Below are positions 20,774 through 31,906 of a stretch of 64,000 nucleotides of DNA, piece after piece. The stretch comes from Prosopocoilus inquinatus (lineage: Eukaryota; Arthropoda; Insecta; Coleoptera; Lucanidae). Both the position numbers and the translations under genes were made by a program. Under the pieces are notes generated by a model. That model was not told where the DNA came from. It did not search any database and saw only the letters and a list, made by a program, of their open reading frames with translations. The stretch spans positions 12,976,001-13,040,000 of the forward strand of contig CM069875.1 of NCBI GenBank assembly GCA_036172665.1, read 5' to 3'. Numbering within the stretch: the first letter of the stretch is position 1; every line of letters begins with the position of its first letter.

Positions 20774-23288
20774 TACAGGTGTCCCAAACCTCTGGAAAAG
20801 TTTGGAAATGCCTCTTTAAATTCATTTTTCAAGAAATTGTCTTAACAAAAGTTTTGTAAGTTTTCATTCCGCATAACTTAACATTATTTCCAAATATACA
20901 TTTTTTATTTTAATTAGTTACAAACCAAACTTACAATTTCTTCAAATGGAACACTATGTTTTTTATTGCAGTTTCGGTTAACCCTCGAATAGATAAAAAA
21001 ATGATATAACATTGTAAATATTTACTTATTTTTAGTATTTACCGAGTTATTTTCAATTTTATGTAAAAAACGGGTCATATTTGAACAGCTGCTAAATTGT
21101 CATTTTTAATGATACGACGATCAACCTTAGACCAAAATATTTCTTAACCTCTCCACTTTTACAATATTCAACATTTTTAAAAATCTAGCAACTATCACCA
21201 ACACTACGATTCAGTTCGCATATTGTTAAATTAAGTATTTCTTTTTCAAATGGTACACCCGGTATATTATAGCATATGTGGATAGCGCTTTCTACGAGTT
21301 TTTCAACCATACCATATTTTGGGGTACATCTTTATACCCTTGTTTCTTCACATATTCCCATGAACTAAGTGTAGTAAAGGTGAAAGAGGTTAAGAAATAC
21401 TTTTTCAAAAATAATTTCATGCTACTATTAGATTACATGTTTTTATGCGTAATTCAATACGTACGCTGCCATTTTTAATACACATACGCACATTCTTTGG
21501 TTGGTATGAACCAGAGGATATTTTCATTTAATCTTCCGTATAAATGAAGACAGTAACGTACCTGCTAACCATGGGAACCAGTTCAAAGCATTACCGTTAC
21601 CATTCTATCCAGCGATTTTCCAATCAATTTCACCTGACGGAATTACCTGAAAAAGAAAAATAGTTTGTTCTTGAATTTATTTCTTATTTTTATTTAAATC
21701 GTTTGGACAAATCTCTTAAATGATTCTGAGACGAATGAAAATATTTTACATCGCGTTTCTATTAGTTAATTATAGAGAAGTGATAATAACTCACAAGTTA
21801 TCAATATGAAGACGATAAAATATATTATAATTGAGAAGGTCGTAGAGAGGGCCACCCATACCGTGTGTCCACTTTAATTACGCACCAGAGGAATTTCAAT
21901 GCATTTTTTTAAATCGTAAATTTCTGCTTTCCTATTGAATCTATCATAAAGAATTAAACTATAGAATACGTAGCCACGTAGTTTTGCGTTACGCATTAAC
22001 TAAGACTATCTTTAGTGCGTTTTTAAAAAGACACAGGCTTTAAAAATTAAAAATAAAATTAAATTCAGACATGATTCATGATTCAAATATTTTTCCATTC
22101 CACAGTTTAGATCAAGCAGGCAAACTTCTAGATGACAGTAGCTTTACTGGATTTTAAACTTTTGTAATCGGAAATAGATACATCAAACATTCATATTGTT
22201 AGGTTTCTAGGGTTTAAATTAATTTATTTAAACGAATAAAACACTCGGTAAAAACTTAACCGTAATTTAATAATGCTTACAAACTAATTTATTTGTAACA
22301 ATTTATTTACACAGTAAATCTAACTTCGACGATCGCTATTAGAATTCGACTGACTGTTGAGTCCACCCCGGCCGATTTTATATCCTTTGCTGCCTTCGCG
22401 TTTATTCCAACGCTGGAAAATTCGAGTTTGTTCGATGGTGGCGTGACGGCCGATGACGCATAATAATGAACCGACTTCTTGACGCCTTCAGTGTGACGTA
22501 GTGCTGAGTGGCTCGCCACAATATTAAGCAATATTTATTTATAAATAAGAATGAAAGAAATTGTTCTACATTAAATGCTCAAATAACAAATTTCTGTTTG
22601 ATTATGTGTTCGATAATACGATACAACAAAAATTTTTACATAAAGTGATACATTTGTTTTGGTTCTAGAAACTTTCAAGACAAGTTGGGACGTTTATTGA
22701 CCATAAACGGGGAATTATTTGAGAATTTGCTGTAGTATTTATTACTCCTATCTTTTAAATAAATAATACGCTTATGTTTGAAAATCAGTAAAGCATGACA
22801 ACTAGAAATGTGCTTGCTTGGTCGAAACTATGATACTAAAAATGGTCTTAGTTAATGTATAATATAAAGCTACGTATTGTGTCACATGGTGTATATGTTA
22901 TAATATACGAGATATTCCATTTGACTAATTTTACATTATGCGAACTAAAGCGTAGTGTTGGTGATTGTCGGTAGAAATATCTTGGTCTAAGGTTGATTGT
23001 CGTATCATTAAAATTGTCTATTTGGCAGCCGTTCAAATATGACCCTTTTTTTTGCATAAAATTAAAAATAACTCGGAACATTAAAAATAAGTAAATATAC
23101 TGTTATATCATTTTTATCATCTCTTCAAGGGCTAACCGAAACTGCAATAAAATAAAAAGTGTTACATCCAGTTCGGTTTGTAACTAATTAAATGAACAAC
23201 CTGTATATTTGAAAATAATTTAAAATTTTGCGGAATGAAAATTTTAAAGGGCATTTTCGTACTTTTCCAGAGGTTTGGGACACTGCAC
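20774..23288. mobile_element. 2.5-kb foldback element carrying a solo LTR
   Basis: The arms 20774 to about 21270 and about 22890-23288 are reverse complements, starting GTGTCCCAAACCTCTGGAAAAG and sharing GCAGTTTCGGTTA..., CATATTTGAACAGCTGC-like and GATACGACGATCAACCTTAGAC-like blocks. The centre (21270-22890) is unique except for the solo LTR at 22197-22520; short open frames there have no recognisable motifs. No transposase is encoded. Confidence 0.75.
22197..22520 (-). mobile_element. Solo LTR, Ty3/gypsy-like, 4-bp target duplication
   Basis: Read on the minus strand it begins TGTGGCGAGCC and ends CCCTAGAAACCTAACA, with a TATA box GGATATAAAATC (22374-22385) and several AATAAA sites downstream, the layout of a complete LTR. 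ATAT flanks both sides (22193-22196 and 22521-22524), the four-base duplication usual for Ty3/gypsy. It probably arose by recombination between two LTRs. Confidence 0.7.
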
Positions 23289-23336
23289 GTACATTTAATA
23301 TAATAATTCGTTACGGTTATTTACAGGTGTGAAAAT

Positions 23337-23434
23337 CAAGAAATGCCGCCATGACAGAAATCGAAAATTTGTTAAACAGCGATCATCGTGTAGCTGTCGA
23401 ACTTCACTTCGATGCTGGACCTCCAGGAGGACTG
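23337..23434 (+). CDS. Candidate host coding exon with initiator ATG
   Basis: TTTACAG (23330-23336) precedes and GTAAGA (23435-23440) follows. The ATG at 23351 sits in GCCGCCATGA, and an earlier ATG at 23343 ends after two codons. From 23351 to the donor there are exactly 28 codons starting MTEIENLLNSDHRVAVELHF and ending AGPPGGL. Base composition is more balanced than the surroundings. It matches no transposon family I know, so I read it as the first coding exon of a host gene with a 5' UTR intron and a long downstream intron. I do not recognise the protein. Chance open sequence remains possible. Confidence 0.5.
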
Positions 23435-24519
23435 GTAAGAATGCACAAATTTGAAAGAAAAATCTATCTTGCTATTCCGTAAAGTTCGTTTCATATTTTT
23501 AAATGAAAGAAAACTTAAAAATAATATTTAAGATATTGTGTACGTAGATACAGGGTCATTCCATGTCAAGTGCGTCAGGGGTCCCCATTCGACCATCTCC
23601 AAATTTAAGGAAACTTTGTAAGTACATTGTGCCTTAAACGATGCTGTACCAAATTTTAGTAGTCTCTCTGACTGATTTGATTGATTTTTTACGGCCTCTT
23701 ACCTACGTTTTGCGCATTCATGTGAAAATATTTCGAATAATTAGTGTGAACGAAAGAGCAAAGTTGTCGGCTTGAACTTTTGTACCGTTCACTTACATAC
23801 CTTTCAAATTGAATCAAAATTTGACATTCCCTAATTTTTTGATTTGTTCTGTATGTCAATATAATAGCTGAAATTTGAAAAAAAAAATCGTTGCTTGTTA
23901 AAAATTGAAACTCTAAGCGCTTTTAATTTCTGATTATCGGAAACAATCGAATCAAGAGTATGTACTCTCAAAGAACACTTCACTGTTTTCGAAACTCAGA
24001 CAGGGTATTGACATTGGTATTGATTTCTTCAATGGTGTCCTAGCTATTAATTATAAAAGAAAATGTTTTCTCTGAAAGTTATCGCTTATAATGAGGTCTA
24101 TATCTGAAAATTATTTTTACATATACGTGTTCTGTAGGTGAGTTTCTACCGAACTTATACTTTTTCAATTAGAATATACTAATTTTTATTGCACATTTCG
24201 ATAGATCTCTTACAAACAAGCACGTTTCATTCAGCAACTATAGTCCTAAATCGAATTATACGTAATCTGCAGCTGTTCAATTGAATTAAAGAGCTAAAAT
24301 ATAGAGGTATTTTAATAATAATCAACGTCCAAAAAAGTATTTCTAGTGTAACCAACTAATTATAAATATCTGATAGAATAATCCCTATGAGTAACAGTAA
24401 CATCTTTTACGTACGTTTGCACAGAAAAAGTTTTAAATTTCTCAAAAAATTGAAATGGAATGTATTTTGTATATTTTGCTTAATCCTATTTGAATTTTTC
24501 CTCCAAACTTAAATTAGAA
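23435..24519. other. Non-coding; one transposon-like terminus at 23551-23620
   Basis: If 23337-23434 is an exon this is its downstream intron. ATACAGGGTCATTCCATGTC at about 23550 is the mirror of a terminus at 31375-31453. The remainder has no recognised feature. Confidence 0.4.
23550..23620. repeat. Terminal-repeat-like segment (left of an inverted pair)
   Basis: About 70 bp (ATTCCATGTCAAGTG, then CCCC...CGACCATCTCCAAATT) match the reverse complement of 31375-31453 with gaps. The two may be ends of one 7.9-kb element later filled by insertions, or separate copies of one family. Confidence 0.45.
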
Positions 24520-24688
24520 ACGATAGTTTTTTGACCTAACATTGCATTTGGATTGAGTGTTGAAATTGAAGCCAGTTTGCTACACAATAAGTCATTCCAT
24601 GCAAGGCGGCTATGCTTGCTGTCAAAGCATAATGAAACTTTTTTAAAAAATTGTTCTTGCAAATCCTTTTTGATTGCAGTGAAATCCT

Positions 24689-24749
24689 TGAGCAGCCTCT
24701 GTACAGCTGTTTCAGCCCTTTTGGGAATTCTCAGCAGAAGCGTAGCTCG
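24689..24749 (-). ncRNA. Inactivated hammerhead relic
   Basis: Read on the minus strand the core has become CTGAGAA, stem II is broken, and the cleavage triplet reads GTA. GAAACAGCTGT survives. Expected to be inactive. Confidence 0.5.
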
Positions 24750-24880
24750 GGATGACTTATTATGTAGCAAACTGACTTCAATTTGTAAATCCTAATGCAA
24801 TGTTAGGTCAAAAAGCGACCGTACGGTGTCGCTGTTTAAACTGTTCATTTCAAGTCGTTTTTGGTTTGCAGTGGAACTAT

Positions 24881-24942
24881 CGAGCTACGCTTCTGCTGAA
24901 GAAGCCCCAAATAGGGCTGAAACAGCTGTAAGAGGCTGTTCG
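24881..24942 (+). ncRNA. Impaired hammerhead relic
   Basis: CTGAAGA, stem II AGCCC/GGGCT (loop CAAATA) and GAAA are intact, but the cleavage region reads GTAAGAGG where active copies have GTCCAGAGG, a one-base loss that disturbs the first stem I pair. Confidence 0.55.
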
Positions 24943-24970
24943 AGGGTTTCACTGCAATCAAAAACGGTTG

Positions 24971-27352
24971 CAATAAAATTGTTCTTGTTACTTCGTAAAA
25001 ATTCAGTACGGAAGTTAGTTGTTGTAGCGGCTGCCCATGAACACCTTATATTTTTATTTTTCTGTTCCATAGCATTTTTTCTCGTGGTTGTAATGGTATA
25101 CTCACTTAATAGTTGAAATTAATTTGAAGTTTAAAGAATAGGAGTACAAAATTTTTATATTAAAATTCTGTTTAATGCACACTTTCAGATATTTAGTTCA
25201 TTTTCTTAGCTGTAGTGTAAATTACAATAAACTATTTTATTGATCACGTATTTATTTTTATTATGAAGTCATAATAATGCCGATTTTGAATATATGCTGC
25301 CACAATAAATTAACGAACCATACAATAAAGTAACGAAATTTTCGTTTTCTCATAGTAAGAGTGGATATCATATAATTGTCCAGTTTGACAAAGAAAGTAA
25401 TGGTAAAAAAATTTGAAAATTATATCAAATTTTGTTTGCTAGTATTATAAAATTAGGCTAAATAAGTTCATTTTCAGTATCAGCAAAGATCATACATACA
25501 TACGTTTCAATATAACTAAGAGAAACTGATTTGATTTTAGTCATTTCTGTAATGCACAATAGTCATTTCGGTAATTTATACAAATTTCAGTTTACCATTG
25601 GGCGGGAAATAAACACAACTCAGAATAATAAAACGTTTATTACCTATATTATTAAAAGAAATAACCAATGATTCCCGACAACTAATTTAACGTAATTTCA
25701 CATGAGAAAAATCAAACAAAAAGTGTGAAACACATTAGCTTATGGAACTGAGGCAACGTCATGGCTAACTGATAAATATTTACCTAACAAGTAAGGTATC
25801 CTTTACTTGTGTAATATTTTAGAATTCATTAACCTATATCTATGTATTAATATATCCTTCTTCAGTTAAGTTTTTTTTTGTTATTGACTACTGCAAAATT
25901 TCAGGCAAAGGCTTACATTTTCGAATTTTTTAACTTATTTTTTTAAGGCTTTTTTCCAATTCTTGTAAAACGGGCTTTTAGCCGTCTACTAAATTTTAAA
26001 ATTTTTAGTGATATCTTATTGGCTGGGATAAATTACAAAAATTAGTAGTTTTCGTTGAACACAACCTATTTATTATTTTTCGGTATTTTTGCTTTTTTTT
26101 TAGAATTTAAAAACTTTTCGCGAAAATTTGGTAAGATTTTAATAAAAAAATGGGTCTATGAAATGGAATAAAAAACGATTTTGTTGCTGGGTAAACAGCC
26201 GTAATGCAAGTTTGTTACCGAAATGACCGTTACCGAAGTTCCTTTTTCGGTAGATTTGAAGCTAGACCACTTTTTTTGTATAAAAACTTCATCGTACTTT
26301 TTAAGTTATATTCGTGGAACGTAATACCAGATATCAGAGGGAAGGACTTTCTCTTGTTCTATTTCTTTTACTCATTTTAATGTATTACCGAAATACCGAG
26401 CTAAAAGTGTACGCATCTAATTACTGCTATTTATCGTCATGCTGTGCTACAACTAACAACTGATTATTATAATATGATTATTTTACCTGCTCTGGCACTT
26501 TAACGCAGCTGTACTGTGCTACACTAGCATAATTGTCGATATGTTGGATAAACTAGGTAGGATGATTTAATTTTGACGTTGCCGAAATAACAAATTTACA
26601 GAGGACAATATTTAGGATTTTCTTAGAGCAAACGAACTGCAGCAAGGCGATTTTAGAGGTTCATATTATCTTAAGCACATATTCTACTTGAAGTATTGAT
26701 CAATAAAGAAAAGACAAATAGGACTAGCTAAAACAGAGAGCTATTTTTAGCGACTTTTATAAATTGGGATAATTACCGTAATCACGTTTTTCAGACTAAA
26801 ATGTTGAAGAAAAATGTACGTTGGAGAATATGCGTTATTACACCAAATAGAAACGAACTATTATTATCCTTTTAAATATTCTTGAGACTTCCAAATCTCT
26901 ATCATTCAACGAAACCGGAAATGACAGGAAATTGGTCAATTATATGAGACAAACCCGTAACTGTCATTGCTTGTACACAATCTCCACATTTCTATGCTTA
27001 CCAATGGCATCTGGGTTATTAGAAGATATAGAGCAACGGTTAAATGGGAAATGTTTTGTAGAATTCAATGCTTCCGACAAATCTCATTTCAAATTGACCA
27101 TAACTTTTTTTTAAATTTTAAGATAACTTAAGAAAACCAAAAGTTGACGTTTCAATAATCCTCAATAACACGATAACACCTAATTTGACGTCTTCTAAAC
27201 TTTTACATTGTTCAGGCACTTTTTTAAGACAAAGTTTTTAATGCAAACAGAAAACCCCGATTGCCATTGGTTTTCAAGTTATTAGTGCTAACTTTTGTTT
27301 TTCATATGGCACCTATATTAGGCTTAGTCCGCATTTAACCGTTGTTCTATGT
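24971..27352. other. Non-coding; one dispersed repeat, otherwise nothing recognised
   Basis: About 25045-25210 (ATAGCATTTTTTCTC, CTTAATAGTTGA, GTTCATTTTCTTA) matches about 48715-48880 in the same orientation, an unidentified dispersed repeat. No genes are supported in the rest. Confidence 0.4.
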
Positions 27353-28047
27353 CATAGGTTCCCAAACTTTTTGGCATCGCCGCCCACTTTGCAAGACAAA
27401 AATTGTTTGTCTTCCCCCTCCCCGCGGTATTATAACAACTAAATAGCAAGTATGTGTAAAGTGATACATTACACATACCGGGTGTTAATAATGCAAAAAA
27501 TTGGTTGTTGGTGGCAAAATTGTTGTTGCGCCACCGAGTTAAGATAACGAGCCGTCACAACAATCACAATTCGGTACATTGTTATTACCGAAATGAATGC
27601 CGCTTACACAAATAATGACTTGGCGGACAATGTGTTATTTTATGGAAAAAAAATAAAAAATAAGAAAATAAAAATAATAACGAAATTAAAAAAATGGGTT
27701 TCTAGGATATCTTAGGACTTCTAGACGCCACAGTTTTTTTTTTTGTACTAGCAATTTTCAAGCACCCTGTATAAGTTAAATTATTGAAGAATAGTGGCCA
27801 AAGTGTGCTTCATCTTGAAAACTATACCTATTTTGATGAAACGTAGCCAATAATTTTTGTAAAGTGTTTGCTCGAAAAACATTATCATTAAATCAACTGT
27901 TATTATATTTAATTTTCCATTTTATTTTATATTAATTATAAGGTTTTTGACAAAAACGCCCCCTGATTGCTTGTGAACTCGCTACCGCCCCCCTAAAACG
28001 CTTCAGCTCCCACTAGTGGGCGCTATTGTGTACTTTGAGAAGCTATG
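27353..28047. mobile_element. 695-bp hAT-like element with 8-bp target duplication
   Basis: The left end CATAGGTTCCCAAACTTT and the right end, whose complement reads CATAGCTTCTCAAAG, both run into GCCCAC. TTCTATGT (27345-27352) and TTCTGTGT (28048-28055) form an 8-bp duplication with one mismatch. GGTTCCCAAACTTTTTGGC is typical of SPIN/Buster-type hAT termini. No transposase remains. A smaller element lies inside. Confidence 0.75.
27476..27772. mobile_element. Small TA-flanked MITE nested in the hAT-like element
   Basis: The ends ATACCGGGTG (about 27476) and CACCCTGTAT (to about 27772) face each other with TA outside. This matches the CCGGGTG/CAGGGTG termini used by other elements in the window. 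The interior is AT-rich and non-coding. Confidence 0.45.
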
Positions 28048-28264
28048 TTCTGTGTCTTCTAATATCCGAGATGTCAACAATGGTGACCATCGAAATGTGG
28101 ACACAGTGTATATGCATATGAGGTTCATTTTCAACATTTATTTACATTTGATTACCAATTAATGGTGAAATAAAATTAAATGACCTGCAGATTCATTAAC
28201 TCTAAAGCTAATTTTAATTTTAATGTCTCAATTTCGGTTTTATTTTTCAAGTAACTTTATTGTT

Positions 28265-30170
28265 TTTTGTCTTTCTTCCTTCGACGTTGTCATACGAATT
28301 GCGAAATTTAATCAAAGAAGAATGCATTGAAACAGTGGTATTGTTAGAAAGCTTAAGCTATTGTCGAATAAGAAGAAGGCTCTGTGTATCCCAAACCTCG
28401 GATGTCTCGAATGGTGCGAAGATACATATACAGGGAGATTGAGGCAACCCATTCATTAAAAGTTTACAGATTTTCCTTTGAATTTCTGTTTCATATTTTG
28501 CAGTTATAAGTTAACGATAAGAATCTATCAAAATATAATATTATCAATTTTCGGTCATTTTCGCTTATACCGGAAGTTGCTGTCAACTTCCTATTTTTTA
28601 AAACCTATTTTTTAATACATTTTTGAAATCTTCATAAAATTCTAAAAATATTTTGCGTAACATGTGATACAAGAAAAATTAACCGTTTCCGAGATATTTC
28701 AGTTTTTTAAAAGAAGCTCAGACTTACAGAACCTTGCTTATGATCTTATGTCTTTGTGCAACAAAGACCACGATGCCAATTTTTGGCCTGTAGTAGGATA
28801 CAGTAACATTCTTTCAGATCATGTCCAGTTTTGCACTTGATCGTTTACAAGCTAGTTGAAAAGTAACTTCTTTTTGAACTGATTTCAACTGTCGAAAAGT
28901 TATGTTTTTTAAATGGAATGCCTAGTATATTTTTATACCCTCTACTAGCATTCCCTATACCTATCTCTTATAGTTCACTCGTTATCGATGATTTCTTTTT
29001 ACCACCTAATTTCTTTCCAGCCCGTAAACAATTTTCTGTAAAATGAGGTATGACCTGAAAGCCCATGAGTGTAGCCTACAACTGGCAAAAAATTGAAATT
29101 ATGACTTTTGTTACACAAAGATGGCAGCATCATAAACAAGGTACTACAACTTTGAATTTTTTTTATTAATGGAAATATGTACCTCTGAATCGGCTAATTT
29201 TCTTATATCACATGTGACATAAAACATTCTTAGAATGTCATGAAGATTTCAAAAATACAATTAAAAATAGGGTATTCCATTTAAAATAAGAAAGTTGACA
29301 GCAACTGGTACAAGCGGTTAATAGATCACTTTTAATGAATGGGTTGTCTGAATCTCCCTGTAGAGAGATTGGTAATTATTCTCGAAGGCCTATGAAAGGC
29401 AGACATACTGCCACAACCCGTGTTCAGGCCATTTTTCGAAACTGTTTGCTTTAGAAGAGAGATTTGTTACAAGCAATAGTTTCCAATTTGCGTGCTAAAG
29501 ATTCAGCCTTGTCTACGGAACATCGCAGAGATCGTTTGGAATTTTCTAGATATCATTAATTTGATTGCAGGAAGATTGGAGGCGAGTTCTGTTTACAGAT
29601 GAATCTAGATTTTGTTTTTACAAGTTTGATACACGTGTTCGTGTATACCAATAACCAAATGAGCGGTATGCTCACTGCAACATTTGAATACCACATTATT
29701 TGGCAGAAGCTTTTTATGGTGTGAGTAGGAATTTCTTTCACAACCCGCACGAACTTGTTGGTGTTAAATAACGGAATCTTAATGCCTTTCGGTACGTAAC
29801 GGACATCATACAAGAACATGTGCCATTTCCGTCCTAACGGACGCAATTTTTTATTAAAACAAGATAATGTTTTCGGAAAGTTCAAAATTGCTTAGAGGAG
29901 ATTGAAGTCGATGCCATGATTTGTTCAGCAAGGAGTTGAGACCTCAATCTCATTGAGCATTCTGGTATACATTTCTTAGACGTCTGAAAACACTCTGAGA
30001 CATTATCCGAACCAAGTCAATAACTTGGAAGAGGTGTGGCATTGGCTTGTGCAAATGTGGAATGGATTGGAACAAAATGACATAACTTCGCTTATTTTAA
30101 GTGTGGTTTGTCGATAACACGCTATCGTTCCTGATAGATGTGGAAATCCCGATAGTGATTTCATTTATTC
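28265..30170 (+). pseudogene. Tc1-like transposase relic split by a foldback
   Basis: Before the insertion: the helix-turn-helix (LSYCRIRRRL..VSQTS, then VSRMVRRYI after a one-base shift). After it: RRPMKGRHTATT, HRRDRLEFSR, VLFTDESRF (first catalytic Asp), LNAFRYVTDIIQEHV, LIEH, and a C-terminal WNGLEQNDI...Li segment. The second catalytic motif (QDN) is no longer readable, and many stops and shifts interrupt the frame. No terminal repeats were found for the host element. A different lineage from the copy at 2.6-4.5 kb. Confidence 0.8.
28429..29362. mobile_element. 934-bp foldback inserted in the Tc1-like transposase
   Basis: The ends TACAGGGAGATT (28429) and its complement (to 29362) continue into CAACCCATTCATTAAAAG on both arms, then AACTTTC/GAAAGTTGACAGCAACT blocks. 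The left arm has about 100 extra bases. It separates the helix-turn-helix from the rest of the transposase. The right arm contains ATTCCATTTAAAATAAGAAA, shared with the foldback at 49366-50464. Confidence 0.8.
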
Positions 30171-30174
30171 AAAA

Positions 30175-30755
30175 AATTTTATTGGTTTTAATTGTTAATA
30201 ATTTCCTTGTAAAGGATAATGTTATAACACATTAAACAGAAAGTTACTAAACTGTTTTAAATAAACGTCAACCGCTTCAAATTTTAGATAAAGAAAACGA
30301 AAAATCTTATTTTACTATATGTTGCGTTAATTTCTTCGGGTAGTGTTTCATGAGGTATATATGTAGAGAATGATAGAGAGTCGCGTGATGCAATTACAAG
30401 TAATAACAACGATTGATGCATGCCTTACAGTAACGTGAACACAACACAACTGGATTTCGGTTGTCTGAGTATGCAACCAACCTAATGTACAGGTATACCA
30501 ACGTTACGTTGAGACATTGTCCTAATATCTAATGCTCTAAATACTCTTATTGAGCGTAAGTAGTAAGTATGATGAAATGTATGCCGATTTAAATTCTGTG
30601 CCTGCTTGGAGTGGTTTCATTTGTATATCAAAACAATTTTCAGATCAGGAGCAAACAAGTTGCAATCATTGAAACGTTTTACTACTGAATTGAAATAAGC
30701 TATTTACCTAAAGCTTTTTTAAAATAAGACACAGATAGATAGAGACTTCATTTAG
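30175..30755. other. Non-coding, nothing recognised
   Basis: No supported feature. Confidence 0.4.
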
Positions 30756-31087
30756 AACCAAACTACACGAACGAGCCGTTCGACGCGTTAAACACGCCGC
30801 GGATTGCACGTCTGATGGAAACCGTGCGTTCAAATGCATGAAACTAGACGAACTGAATTCGATGTTTGTTACGTTCATCTAGTTTTACTCGTTTGTGAGT
30901 GTAAGGTCTGTTTGTTATCTTGCACTAGTGTACACTCACATTATCTTTATCTCGTATTAATGCATGAGATTAGAATAAGAAACGAATACTTTAATGTACA
31001 TCAGTGCAAGATAGGAGACCTATAGTTTCCATTCAGACGTGCAACAGCGGCGTGTTTAACGCGGTGGAAAGCCCGTTCTTGTGGTTT
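30756..31087. mobile_element. 332-bp MITE with GC-rich terminal repeats
   Basis: About 70-bp imperfect terminal inverted repeats (30756-30830 and 31015-31087) share ACGCGTTAAACACGCCGC-like and TTGCACGTCTGA blocks. The centre is AT-rich and non-coding. Superfamily not assigned; no clear target duplication. Confidence 0.7.
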
Positions 31088-31374
31088 AGCTATTAGAGCT
31101 TCAGCGGTCTTGGTGACAAGTAGAATAAATCAGGAAATTAGAAAATGCCAAAAATTTGATTCACCTTGAAAGGTGTATAAACAGTATGGAAATTCAAGCG
31201 GACAACTTTGCTTTTCTTTCACGATAAATATTCAAATTTTGGAACATTTTCACGTGAACGCACAAAGCGGAGCGGCGGTGGACACATTTTCCTTAATACG
31301 CTGTCAGAAATGTACCGCATCAGAGAGACAACTAAAATTTTGGTATAGAGTGTGGTTTAAGACCCCACACATAA

Positions 31375-31453
31375 TTTCATGGAATTTGGGGATGGTTGAG
31401 CGGGGACGTTTTCTAAAATTAGTCCACTTGACATGGAATGTCCTTAAGGTAAG
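31375..31453. repeat. Terminal-repeat-like segment (right of an inverted pair)
   Basis: Reverse complement of the 23550-23620 segment (GGGGATGGT...GAGCGGGG, CACTTGACATGGAAT). The BEL/Pao element inserted just outside it. A 94-codon frame across it (31173-31457) has no recognisable motifs. Confidence 0.45.
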
Positions 31454-31458
31454 GTAAT

Positions 31459-31606
31459 TGTTAACACGATTTTTACGTTCATTTTAATGAATCACATACA
31501 CTTGTAAAAAAAAAAAACAATTGCAATATAAAAAAAGGTAATTGTACCAGCGAAATTTTTCTGCAAACAAACACAAAGAAATACAGTCCACTATATCGAA
31601 TCAACA
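31459..31606 (+). repeat. 5' LTR of the BEL/Pao element
   Basis: 148 bp, TG...CA ends, identical to 37198-37345. Short for the superfamily; no canonical TATAAA is seen, so its promoter is not evident. Confidence 0.95.
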
Positions 31607-31615
31607 TATTATTTT

Positions 31616-31635
31616 TGGTCCGATCGAGCCGGATT
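31616..31635 (+). other. Probable tRNA primer-binding site
   Basis: TGGTCCGATCGAGCCGGATT begins nine bases after the LTR. Its position and TGG start fit a minus-strand primer site. The priming tRNA was not identified. Confidence 0.5.
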
Positions 31636-31906
31636 CAAGATTTACAAGAACTAAGCGCATCAGCGAAGAAGAGAAACACCGCATAGAAAACTATCGTTCA
31701 GGACTACAGATAAGGCTCTAGAACAGTTCTAGAATTTGTAGGCTGCTATCTGTGTTAAGGTAGTACACATTTATAAAACACATTCATACTTTTATACATT
31801 TATTTGCAAAAGAAAATATTTTGACAAATATTTTTACACATTAACACAATTTCTTTGTAACTAGGTTACAATAATTCAATTCATAGTTTTCTGAATTTGA
31901 AAAGTC

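Larger units (their letters stand above)
24520..24970. mobile_element. Degenerate retrozyme-like palindrome
   Basis: The left half is minus-oriented (about 24610-24750) and the right half plus-oriented (about 24790-24965), with the family blocks GTTAGGTCAAAAAGCGA, GCAAGGCGGC and GATTGCAGTG. Both hammerhead motifs are damaged. More diverged than the other copies, so it is older. A target duplication was not found. Confidence 0.65.

Noticed and set aside
22307..22531. 74-codon minus-strand frame
   Set aside because: Falls inside the solo LTR.
31173..31457. 94-codon frame just before the BEL/Pao element
   Set aside because: Overlaps a transposon-terminus-like repeat, has no family motif, and lacks coding signals.
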